A stretch of 64,000 bases of DNA from Onchidella celtica (taxonomy: Eukaryota > Mollusca > Gastropoda > Systellommatophora > Onchidiidae), in the NCBI GenBank assembly GCA_963931925.1, contig OZ007570.1:59869848-59933847 (forward strand), given 5' to 3'. This document shows, piece after piece, positions 32,443 through 43,200 of this stretch. The translations under genes and the position numbers were made by a program. The first letter of the stretch is position 1; the number at the start of each line of letters is the position of its first letter. A model generated the notes under the pieces. The model saw only the letters and a list, made by a program, of their open reading frames with translations. It had not been told where the DNA came from and made no database searches.

Positions 32443-35400
32443 ATGACTGATTACTCTGCCTATATTAACGCGGCGAAGCTGTTGGGCGTCCCCGATGATC
32501 AGCTACCCGCTTGGTGCGAAAGGAAACAAAAGGAAGACCAAGAGCTGGCTCGAGAGGAGCGCGCCGCAGAACGAGCCGAGAAGGCCGAGGAACGCGAACG
32601 AGAAAGAGAAAAAGAACGACACGAAAGAGAAAAAGAAGAACGAGAAAGAGAAAAAGAAGAACGAGAAAGAGAAAAAGAAGAACGAAAAAGAGCTGAGAAC
32701 GCGGCTCAAAGAGAGCATGAAATTTTTCTAAAGAAACTAGAATTGCAGGCCATCCAGCCCACCGCGGCTCCGCTAGCATCCGCGAATAATGTTAAAACTA
32801 AGCCGAAGCTACCGACCTACAATGATAAGATCGACCACATCGATTCTTACATCCATCGCTTTGAGCTCCACGCTGTAGCCGCCGGTTGGGACCGCACGGA
32901 ATGGACTTCGTGCCTTGCAAATTTATTGACTGGTCGTGCGCTTGAGGTATTTCATGGCCTCAATATTGAAGATTCTAAAAACTATGATGTCCTTAAAAAG
33001 GCTCTTCTCAAAAGATTTCAACATACAGAGGACGGGTTTCACCAACGATTCCGGACGTGTAAACCGGACCCATCCGAAAACTTCTCTACGTACGTTGATC
33101 GATTAAAGCACTACCTCGACCGCTGGATTCAGTTAGCCGGCATCGCTGACGGTAGCTTTCAAGGGCTGTACGAGCTAATATTAAAGGACCAAATTTATAA
33201 CGCGTGTCACCCTGATCTGGTGTCCCACCTTAAAGAGTGGGCACCGAAAACATTAATAGAAACCACGTCGTTGGCGGAGCAGTACGCTTCTGCCCATCCC
33301 AATCGTTCGCTGGCGAAACCAAAAACAAGCGAACCCTTTTATGCCGGAGTCAGTGGTGCTCCACCTGCGGGAAGTAGAAATTCCCGTCCTACTAATCGCC
33401 AGACACCGTCTCCGAGGGCATACTCCCAACCGCCACCGAATCGATCGCGCGGTTTTCCGCGACGTGCTGGACCACCCACTGGACCACAAGCGCAAAATTT
33501 TTCTGGTCCACCGCGTCGGGATAATTACAAGGGCTTCCAGTATCAAGGCCCACCATGCCCACCTCCTTGGGCATATTTTACTACTCCATATAACGCGCCT
33601 CCAATGCCACCCCAACGTAACGTGAATATTATCAGGTGCTATCGGTGCAATAGACCTGGGCATATATCAAAGGATTGTAAAGTAAAATTCGAGGCTGCGA
33701 ATGCTTGCACTGTCGTAGTTCCGGCTGCACAGAATGTCAGCCCCGTCGAACTCACGTCGCCCATGACGGGCGCCGTCCCGGTGATGTCGGCCCTTCATCA
33801 GCACGGGTCATTGACATTATATAAAGGTCATGTAAATGCCATACCCGCGTCCGTGTTACGGGATACAGGATGCACCACCATAGGTGTCCGGGAGTCTTTG
33901 GTTCGACCGACCCAACTTATTGAACAACAGGCAACATGTATTACTTTTGGGGGCTCCGTCGAGCGTTTCCGACTCGCGGAGGTCTACGTCGCCACGCCAT
34001 TTATTACCGGTGTCGTAACGGCGTGTGTTTTACCGAATCCGGTTGCCGATTTAATAATTGGTAACTTACCACAGGTGAACGATACACCTGACGGCGACTT
34101 GAACATCTGGACAGAAGAAGTTGCGTGTGTAATCACCCGACAACAGTCAAAGCGTCCACCGGATAGTAATTTAGCGACCCCCGTTTTTGATTTCAATGTC
34201 ACGCCTTCCATTTTTTACAGAGAACAACAAAACGACTCTTCACTTCAACCGCTGTTTGCGAGGGTTCAACCTCAGAATGGAAATGCCTCTCCATTCCTTA
34301 TTAAGAATAAATTACTTTATAGAAATTTCAGAAATAAACGCGACGCCGTCGAACAGCTGGTAGTTCCTAAGTCGTTCCGTCGTGATATTTTGCGTCTCGC
34401 GCACGACACTTCCTTTTCAGGCCACCAAGGTTCAGCCAGAACCAAGTCACGAATATTGGCACATTTTTTTTGGCCTGGAGTATACGCGGACGTCAACCGT
34501 TTTGTGGCGCGCTGCGATGTGTGTCAAAAACGTACACCCAAAGGTAAGGCATCGCGCGCGCCCCTACAGGAAATGCCTCCAGTCTCAATCCCATTTCAGC
34601 GGGTCGCGATTGACTTGGTGGGCCCTCTTACTAAATCAGATAGGGGCCACCGTTTTATTCTTTCGGTCATCGACTACGCGACGCGCTGGCCTGAGGCTAT
34701 TCCCTTGAAAGACATTACGGCTGACCATATCGCTGAAGCGCTTATGACTATTTTCTCGCGAGTCGGATTTCCCGGCGAGATTCTTTCCGACAGAGGTCCA
34801 CAATTCACCTCTGAACTATACAAAAAGGTGCTGGAGTTAGCGGGCATTAGGCAGAAATTAACGTCCCCCTATCATCCGCAATCAAACGGTTGTTGCGAGC
34901 GGTGGAACGCGAGCATGAAGGCAATGTTAGCCCGCGTATCTGCCGATAGACCAGGAGACTGGGACCGTCAGCTCCCCGCTATTCTTTTCGCCTATAGGGA
35001 ACTCCCGAACGCGTCCACGGGTTTCTCCCCATTTGAACTATTATACGGACGTAAACCACGTGGCCCGATGGCCATTCTTAATCAATTGTTCACCGGTTCG
35101 GAAACCGATGATTATGATACGCGCTCCGCGTATCAATATGTTGTCGATCTCCGACAACGAATTATTAATGCATGCAAAACCGCTCTGCAATTTGCATGCG
35201 CTAGAGCGAGTTCTTCAAAATTTTATCGCGATCAGGGCGCCCAAATGCGCGCCTTAACCGTCGGAGATCTGACACTTGTACTTTTGCCTCAAACGCAAAA
35301 TATACTCCTTCTAACGTGGAAGGGACCATATAGAGTCCAAAAGAGACTCTCCAGAGTCAATTACTTGATAGACATCCGCGGGCAGCAAAAAGTATTCCAT

Positions 35401-36957
35401 ATTAATATGCTCAAAAAGTACCTGCCTAGCGATGATCGTCGTCGAGGCGACTCCGTTCATGTCATCGCAAGGGCCAACGCGGCTTTAGTTACTGTCGACG
35501 ACGAGGACCCGTTAAGTATCGACAGATCCTTGCCCATATTACAAGCCTCCGAGAGCATCAGTGATATTAATATCAGTGATGAGCTTACGCCGTCTCAAAA
35601 ACAGGACCTTACGGACCTGCTCCAAGAATTTGCGACAGTGTTCACTGACCTGCCCGGTTGTACGTTTTTAGTCCAACATGTAATCCGTCTCCAGACAGAC
35701 GTGCCTGTTTTTGTAAAACCGTACCCGTACCCGCTGCACGCTCACGAAACAATAATCACCGAGGTACGTGCAATGTTACAATTAGGCGTAATAGAGCGGT
35801 CTACAAGCCCTTATTGCTCGCCCATTGTGTTAGTCAAGAAGAAAGACGATACCGTGCGCTTCTGCATTGACTATAGAAAGCTCAATGCTATTACCATCTA
35901 TGATGCGGAACCCATTCCCAATCAGGAGGACCTTTTCGCGCGGTTATCTAACGCCACTATCTTCTCTAAAATAGACTTATCCAAAGGATATTGGCAGATT
36001 CCTCTCGAAGAGGATAGTAAACAGTATACAGCCTTTCAAACCCCTTTGGGTTTAATGCAATGGAAATATATGCCTTTTGGACTGGTTACTGCACCAGCAA
36101 CTTTCGCGCGCATGATGAACATCTTATTAAATGAACTGCGCTGCGTGTTATCCTACTTCGATGATATATGTATTTTTCAGACCGATTGGGCTGGCCACTT
36201 GATGGCCCTTCGTGAAGTCTTTGCCACTCTTCGCCGAGCTGGCCTTACCGCGAGGCCCAGTAAGGTCTTCTTGGGCTATTCCCACATAAACTTCTTGGGT
36301 CATACCATAACCCGCGGGGTTCAGACTCCAGACAATCGCAAAATATCCACTATTTTGAAACTTCAACCCCCTAAAACTAAAAAACAAGTCCGTAGCTTGT
36401 TGGGACTTTTGAATTACTACAGGAAGTTCATACCAAACTTTTCTTCCCTTTCAGCCCCGTTATCTGATCTAACGAGGAAGAATTTTCCAAATAAAGTCGT
36501 CTGGACGCCTCAGTGCGCTGATGCCCTTCAGACTATTCAGAATTTATTTTCTACTTTCCCCCTGCTTGTTTTACCAGATATTCGCCAGACCTTCGTCGTC
36601 CGTACAGATGCGTCGGATAAAGGTATCGGCGCCGTGTTGCTCCAAGAGCATGAAGGTTCCTTACGTCCGTGCTTTTACGCAAGCCGGAAGCTACTTGATA
36701 GAGAGACTCGATATGCGATTATCGAACGTGAGTGTCTCGCGATTGTTTACGCGGTCGATGCATTTTCTCGATACTTATTAATGTCCGAATTTATAATTGA
36801 AACGGATCATCGTCCATTACTATTCCGCAAGTCGAACAGAGCGAGAAATGCGCGACTTACCCGATGGAGCCTTGCGCTCCAGGAATACAAATTTACCATT
36901 AGAGCTATACCTGGGAATGATAATCTACAAGCCGATGTGTTGTCCCGGTTAATTTAG
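32443..36957 (+). CDS. Gag-pol polyprotein, array unit 1 (gag-PR-IN-RT-RH)
   Basis: An intact 1504-codon ORF. Residues 30-100 are an Arg/Glu/Lys charged helix built from 21-bp repeats, followed by the gag core at about 115-300. The CCHC knuckle is C399-C402-H407-C412. The protease has D474-T-G. The integrase zinc module is H654, H661, C691, C694 and the core D724, D783, E819, a D,D35E arrangement. GPY is at 961-963. RT has D1178 (FSKIDLSKGYW) and YFDD 1238-1241. RNase H starts at D1389 (VRTDASDKG), then [12 protein letters not shown] and ETDHRPL, ending near the stop. The integrase lies before RT although all domains are Ty3/gypsy-like, the order known for Gmr1-type elements. No env-like ORF follows. 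All catalytic residues are present, so the protein could be active; gag and pol are one frame. Confidence 0.95.
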   Translation: MTDYSAYINAAKLLGVPDDQLPAWCERKQKEDQELAREERAAERAEKAEEREREREKERHEREKEEREREKEEREREKEERKRAENAAQREHEIFLKKLELQAIQPTAAPLASANNVKTKPKLPTYNDKIDHIDSYIHRFELHAVAAGWDRTEWTSCLANLLTGRALEVFHGLNIEDSKNYDVLKKALLKRFQHTEDGFHQRFRTCKPDPSENFSTYVDRLKHYLDRWIQLAGIADGSFQGLYELILKDQIYNACHPDLVSHLKEWAPKTLIETTSLAEQYASAHPNRSLAKPKTSEPFYAGVSGAPPAGSRNSRPTNRQTPSPRAYSQPPPNRSRGFPRRAGPPTGPQAQNFSGPPRRDNYKGFQYQGPPCPPPWAYFTTPYNAPPMPPQRNVNIIRCYRCNRPGHISKDCKVKFEAANACTVVVPAAQNVSPVELTSPMTGAVPVMSALHQHGSLTLYKGHVNAIPASVLRDTGCTTIGVRESLVRPTQLIEQQATCITFGGSVERFRLAEVYVATPFITGVVTACVLPNPVADLIIGNLPQVNDTPDGDLNIWTEEVACVITRQQSKRPPDSNLATPVFDFNVTPSIFYREQQNDSSLQPLFARVQPQNGNASPFLIKNKLLYRNFRNKRDAVEQLVVPKSFRRDILRLAHDTSFSGHQGSARTKSRILAHFFWPGVYADVNRFVARCDVCQKRTPKGKASRAPLQEMPPVSIPFQRVAIDLVGPLTKSDRGHRFILSVIDYATRWPEAIPLKDITADHIAEALMTIFSRVGFPGEILSDRGPQFTSELYKKVLELAGIRQKLTSPYHPQSNGCCERWNASMKAMLARVSADRPGDWDRQLPAILFAYRELPNASTGFSPFELLYGRKPRGPMAILNQLFTGSETDDYDTRSAYQYVVDLRQRIINACKTALQFACARASSSKFYRDQGAQMRALTVGDLTLVLLPQTQNILLLTWKGPYRVQKRLSRVNYLIDIRGQQKVFHINMLKKYLPSDDRRRGDSVHVIARANAALVTVDDEDPLSIDRSLPILQASESISDINISDELTPSQKQDLTDLLQEFATVFTDLPGCTFLVQHVIRLQTDVPVFVKPYPYPLHAHETIITEVRAMLQLGVIERSTSPYCSPIVLVKKKDDTVRFCIDYRKLNAITIYDAEPIPNQEDLFARLSNATIFSKIDLSKGYWQIPLEEDSKQYTAFQTPLGLMQWKYMPFGLVTAPATFARMMNILLNELRCVLSYFDDICIFQTDWAGHLMALREVFATLRRAGLTARPSKVFLGYSHINFLGHTITRGVQTPDNRKISTILKLQPPKTKKQVRSLLGLLNYYRKFIPNFSSLSAPLSDLTRKNFPNKVVWTPQCADALQTIQNLFSTFPLLVLPDIRQTFVVRTDASDKGIGAVLLQEHEGSLRPCFYASRKLLDRETRYAIIERECLAIVYAVDAFSRYLLMSEFIIETDHRPLLFRKSNRARNARLTRWSLALQEYKFTIRAIPGNDNLQADVLSRLI

Positions 36958-37559
36958 TATCATTATATAGTCTGTAAACATTGAGGTTGAGCATTTTTCA
37001 CCTTATTCGGAGACCGTGGATGGTTTCACATTATTTGTCCTACAAGTTATGGGCATACTTTCTCAAAATTTATGTGATTCCTTTATCCACTAGCGTCCAT
37101 TCTGACCAAGACCTGAGTTCCAGACAACCTTGATGCCTTTGTCTGCGGGTCAATGAGATGAGGAAATGGCAAACCAAGGGACCAGACCTACTGCTGCCAG
37201 GATACCATTACGTTAGATTAACCATTGTTTGTACATGTTATATATGTCATAATTACGCTCAGTGAAGCTATGAGCTAGATGCTCAATATTTTAAGTCTTT
37301 ACAGTATGTCTTTGTGAAATAGGTTATCACTTTAATTGTAACGATATTGTTACATTACATATATTACACTATACACAATTACCACATATATTATAGAACG
37401 TCGCATATGTCCTTCAGAATGCACGTTCTCAACAATTTTTTTCATGACTTTCAGTTAACGCTATAGTTTTTCCATATGGCTTCCAAATGTATTCTGACTT
37501 AATGACTTTAGTACACATTGTGTCGTTCAAACCCTAAGTTTTCACTGGGGTGGGGGATG
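36958..37559 (+). other. 3' untranslated part of unit 1 with polypurine tract
   Basis: Non-coding AT-rich sequence ending in the polypurine tract ggggtgggggatg (37547-37559), directly before LTR 2. There is no second ORF. Confidence 0.75.
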
Positions 37560-38846
37560 TGTCAAGACCAGATTTAATTCATAAGAGTAAATTTTTGCGA
37601 GAGCAGTAAGTAATTTTTAGAAACGTAATTATTGTACGAGCCAGCATAACTTGGCCTTGAGCTGGTCTCGTAAACAATGTGTTTTGAACAGTTTTTTCCC
37701 TGATAGATAGACAGAAGGTGGGGAAGGATAGAGGGACAGCGTAGGTGTGCATGACTGAGCACTTGTTGTATCTCGTGTTTTGAACTAGGGGTAGTAAAGA
37801 GGGAAGGGGTGAGTAGGAATTAAATGTTATTGAGACGTCTGTTGACGTACAGAAAAACCGTGATCCAGAGTAAAAGCTCGGGGTTTTGAACATGTTAAGA
37901 ATTTATTGCTATAAAATTTATATTATATTGTATTGAAGTAATTCGACCTTTGATGTCGACCCAAGGTCGTTGCGTAGGGCTGTTACTTAAAATAACCCAG
38001 TTCGGCAGCTGAGCTAGAAGTGGTTGCACCAATCACAATCCAGGAATTAGACGGTAAGCTGCAGATGCAGTCCAGTATTTAAGGCCATACAGAACTTAGT
38101 TCTGGGCCACATGTAGAAAATCCATTTACGAGGTGGACGGCGATAGTCCTCAGCCAGATGAGGGACATGGAGACGCAGTTGAGCAGTCCATTGTGAGGGG
38201 CCTGATTTAAAGCTCCAGAGCCTAAGCTACTTGGTCTGATATAAACCCACAGCGTTTACATCCAGCGCTCTCACTCCCAGTGAGGGCCGCATGGTGAGAA
38301 TCTATACTAATTTGTAATGATGAAAGTGAACCGTTCTACTTACTTTTGAAGACAGTTTCAGAGCTACCGCCAGACAACGCATGGTTGTACAAGCATTCTC
38401 CATGGCGTGTCTAGAGGAAATGTCCACATCATAACATGTCTCATTGAATTAATAGAATTTAAACTGTTAAATCTGTCGCCACGTGCGCGGATTCTATTTG
38501 CCATATAACTCATATGACCTGCAAGTAGTTAGATTGAATTCGTTAGTCTTTATAAAAGCTGTAGTTCCATTAGTTAGATTCAGTTGCCTTTGAATTGATA
38601 TATATATTTATAATTATATTTGTTACATTAATTCCTGTAATTAAACTGCTCTACAGTTCTGCTAAAATTGAAAGCAATTGATTTATTTAGTTTCTAGAGT
38701 GCAAGTATTTATTTTTGTGTGTTCGTCGATTGTGGGAGCGGACCTCGAAAGAGTGCAAGTATTTATTTTTGTGTGTTCGTCGATTGTGGGAGCGGACCTC
38801 GAAAGAGTGTCAGTCGAAATATCCCCATGTAACCCACATCGCGACA
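37560..38846 (+). repeat. LTR 2 of array (shared)
   Basis: 1287 bp, serving as 3' LTR of unit 1 and 5' LTR of unit 2. It has C at 37997 and two 54-bp units. No target duplication borders it. Confidence 0.95.
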
Positions 38847-40227
38847 TTGGAGGGGACACTACACACCATTGTTTAGTTTATAGTTTATTTAGATTAGAGT
38901 ATATCGTTTTTCTCTTTGATTAACTTTTGTTTTTTTTTCAGTTTCAGTGCTCACGTGGTCTTCACGTTGAGCTACTTTAATTACTTCATTGTATTTAGTT
39001 TTGTATACTGCTTTCTTTCATTATTTGTTCCACATATTTCCGGCTCTCCCATTGACCCGAGGATCGAGGCCAAGGAGACTTCAACATAACTAAACGAAGA
39101 AAGACAAACGTACTGACTGTGGTGTACGCAAGGGCTAAAGGAATCTCCACCAGTTCCTTGAGTTAAGTGATTCCATCCTTAATATCGTCTGCGTTAAGGA
39201 GTTGAGTGTTCCTCCTTCTGTTTTACAGGCTCATTTTACTTTTTCTCTGTGTTTAGGAACCCACGGGCGGTGGCGAGGGCGTTCTTACGTGTGCGTGTCC
39301 TCTGTGCCAAAGTGGTGGCTTGGTCGCCGATTTTGCCGTTTCGACGACAACGTCTGCGGTCTCGCAACAACCAGTGGTGATTAAAACAGTGAGGATTCGC
39401 ATTCGTGAGAATAGACTTTGATAGGGATCTGTACATTTTGTTTAGATTGTAGCGTTTCTATCTTCCTCGTTGTTTTAGGAAGACGTCTCTCTTGTCCTCT
39501 TCTTAATCCTATCTGTAAATATGTTCAGACTGTAGAGTTTGTTATTGTCCGTCTTTTCTTGTTAGTCTAGCGTCGAGTTTCGTGTTGTTTTTTTTTATTA
39601 CACCTTACGTACATTGTAATTATACATTCCTTTTCTTAAATATATTGCCTGTGTGAATCATGCGTCAATGTTGACGCATTGATTATATTCTCTGGTTGTT
39701 GTGACGAGTAAGGCTCATAGGCCGGAAGTTAAATATATTGTTGGGAATAGAGATTCCCCATTCAAGCGCAGTTGTGCACCTGCCTTGAATCTTCAGTAAC
39801 TAAGTACTGAAATAGTAGTTCTTAAAAAGAACTTCAGGTAATAGAATTTACCTCGGAATTTAAAATATACGATAGCTATATAAAGATAGCTGTAATTTTA
39901 ATCAACGAAATAAAATTGTCGTTGATTTATACGTCATAAACATTAGTTACGCAGTGATAACAGTAAGGACACTGCAAGTTGTATAACGAAGGAACAGTGT
40001 TGGTAATTCGTCGTTCTTAGTAGCGGCCACCCGACGAGGTCAATTGGCCTCAGGGATAATTGATAACTTCAGGTTAATAATTAAGATTGTTATTTTAATC
40101 GGATAATCGTAAAGAATACAGTGCTAACATAGTTCACTGTACGCAGGTTATCGCGTGAAGGATCCGGATACCTGACCTTTATCAATACTAGATCTCATAT
40201 AGAGACTTATTCGGAGTCTTAACCATA
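38847..40227 (+). other. 5' leader of array unit 2
   Basis: A copy of 31062-32442, with the primer site at 38848 and the hairpin at 39656-39684. Confidence 0.7.
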
Positions 40228-43200
40228 ATGACTGATTACTCTGCCTATATTAACGCGGCGAAGCTGTTGGGCGTCCCCGATGATCAGCTACCCGCTTGGT
40301 GCGAAAGGAAACAAAAGGAAGACCAAGAGCTGGCTCGAGAGGAGCGCGCCGCAGAACGAGCCGAGAAGGCCGAGGAACGCGAACGAGAAAGAGAAAAAGA
40401 ACGACACGAAAGAGAAAAAGAAGAACGAGAAAGAGAAAAAGAAGAACGAGAAAGAGAAAAAGAAGAACGAAAAAGAGCTGAGAACGCGGCTCAAAGAGAG
40501 CATGAAATTTTTCTAAAGAAACTAGAATTGCAGGCCATCCAGCCCACCGCGGCTCCGCTAGCATCCGCGAATAATGTTAAAACTAAGCCGAAGCTACCGA
40601 CCTACAATGATAAGATCGACCACATCGATTCTTACATCCATCGCTTTGAGCTCCACGCTGTAGCCGCCGGTTGGGACCGCACGGAATGGACTTCGTGCCT
40701 TGCAAATTTATTGACTGGTCGTGCGCTTGAGGTATTTCATGGCCTCAATATTGAAGATTCTAAAAACTATGATGTCCTTAAAAAGGCTCTTCTCAAAAGA
40801 TTTCAACATACAGAGGACGGGTTTCACCAACGATTCCGGACGTGTAAACCGGACCCATCCGAAAACTTCTCTACGTACGTTGATCGATTAAAGCACTACC
40901 TCGACCGCTGGATTCAGTTAGCCGGCATCGCTGACGGTAGCTTTCAAGGGCTGTACGAGCTAATATTAAAGGACCAAATTTATAACGCGTGTCACCCTGA
41001 TCTGGTGTCCCACCTTAAAGAGTGGGCACCGAAAACATTAATAGAAACCACGTCGTTGGCGGAGCAGTACGCTTCTGCCCATCCCAATCGTTCGCTGGCG
41101 AAACCAAAAACAAGCGAACCCTTTTATGCCGGAGTCAGTGGTGCTCCACCTGCGGGAAGTAGAAATTCCCGTCCTACTAATCGCCAGACACCGTCTCCGA
41201 GGGCATACTCCCAACCGCCACCGAATCGATCGCGCGGTTTTCCGCGACGTGCTGGACCACCCACTGGACCACAAGCGCAAAATTTTTCTGGTCCACCGCG
41301 TCGGGATAATTACAAGGGCTTCCAGTATCAAGGCCCACCATGCCCACCTCCTTGGGCATATTTTACTACTCCATATAACGCGCCTCCAATGCCACCCCAA
41401 CGTAACGTGAATATTATCAGGTGCTATCGGTGCAATAGACCTGGGCATATATCAAAGGATTGTAAAGTAAAATTCGAGGCTGCGAATGCTTGCACTGTCG
41501 TAGTTCCGGCTGCACAGAATGTCAGCCCCGTCGAACTCACGTCGCCCATGACGGGCGCCGTCCCGGTGATGTCGGCCCTTCATCAGCACGGGTCATTGAC
41601 ATTATATAAAGGTCATGTAAATGCCATACCCGCGTCCGTGTTACGGGATACAGGATGCACCACCATAGGTGTCCGGGAGTCTTTGGTTCGACCGACCCAA
41701 CTTATTGAACAACAGGCAACATGTATTACTTTTGGGGGCTCCGTCGAGCGTTTCCGACTCGCGGAGGTCTACGTCGCCACGCCATTTATTACCGGTGTCG
41801 TAACGGCGTGTGTTTTACCGAATCCGGTTGCCGATTTAATAATTGGTAACTTACCACAGGTGAACGATACACCTGACGGCGACTTGAACATCTGGACAGA
41901 AGAAGTTGCGTGTGTAATCACCCGACAACAGTCAAAGCGTCCACCGGATAGTAATTTAGCGACCCCCGTTTTTGATTTCAATGTCACGCCTTCCATTTTT
42001 TACAGAGAACAACAAAACGACTCTTCACTTCAACCGCTGTTTGCGAGGGTTCAACCTCAGAATGGAAATGCCTCTCCATTCCTTATTAAGAATAAATTAC
42101 TTTATAGAAATTTCAGAAATAAACGCGACGCCGTCGAACAGCTGGTAGTTCCTAAGTCGTTCCGTCGTGATATTTTGCGTCTCGCGCACGACACTTCCTT
42201 TTCAGGCCACCAAGGTTCAGCCAGAACCAAGTCACGAATATTGGCACATTTTTTTTGGCCTGGAGTATACGCGGACGTCAACCGTTTTGTGGCGCGCTGC
42301 GATGTGTGTCAAAAACGTACACCCAAAGGTAAGGCATCGCGCGCGCCCCTACAGGAAATGCCTCCAGTCTCAATCCCATTTCAGCGGGTCGCGATTGACT
42401 TGGTGGGCCCTCTTACTAAATCAGATAGGGGCCACCGTTTTATTCTTTCGGTCATCGACTACGCGACGCGCTGGCCTGAGGCTATTCCCTTGAAAGACAT
42501 TACGGCTGACCATATCGCTGAAGCGCTTATGACTATTTTCTCGCGAGTCGGATTTCCCGGCGAGATTCTTTCCGACAGAGGTCCACAATTCACCTCTGAA
42601 CTATACAAAAAGGTGCTGGAGTTAGCGGGCATTAGGCAGAAATTAACGTCCCCCTATCATCCGCAATCAAACGGTTGTTGCGAGCGGTGGAACGCGAGCA
42701 TGAAGGCAATGTTAGCCCGCGTATCTGCCGATAGACCAGGAGACTGGGACCGTCAGCTCCCCGCTATTCTTTTCGCCTATAGGGAACTCCCGAACGCGTC
42801 CACGGGTTTCTCCCCATTTGAACTATTATACGGACGTAAACCACGTGGCCCGATGGCCATTCTTAATCAATTGTTCACCGGTTCGGAAACCGATGATTAT
42901 GATACGCGCTCCGCGTATCAATATGTTGTCGATCTCCGACAACGAATTATTAATGCATGCAAAACCGCTCTGCAATTTGCATGCGCTAGAGCGAGTTCTT
43001 CAAAATTTTATCGCGATCAGGGCGCCCAAATGCGCGCCTTAACCGTCGGAGATCTGACACTTGTACTTTTGCCTCAAACGCAAAATATACTCCTTCTAAC
43101 GTGGAAGGGACCATATAGAGTCCAAAAGAGACTCTCCAGAGTCAATTACTTGATAGACATCCGCGGGCAGCAAAAAGTATTCCATATTAATATGCTCAAA

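Noticed and set aside
32465..33663. Secondary frames inside gag-pol (Phe/Leu/Ser-rich or Arg-rich)
   Set aside because: Shadows of the biased gag coding sequence.
36958..37559. env-like third ORF
   Set aside because: Only 0.6 kb between the pol stop and the LTR, with no ORF, signal peptide or membrane segment.
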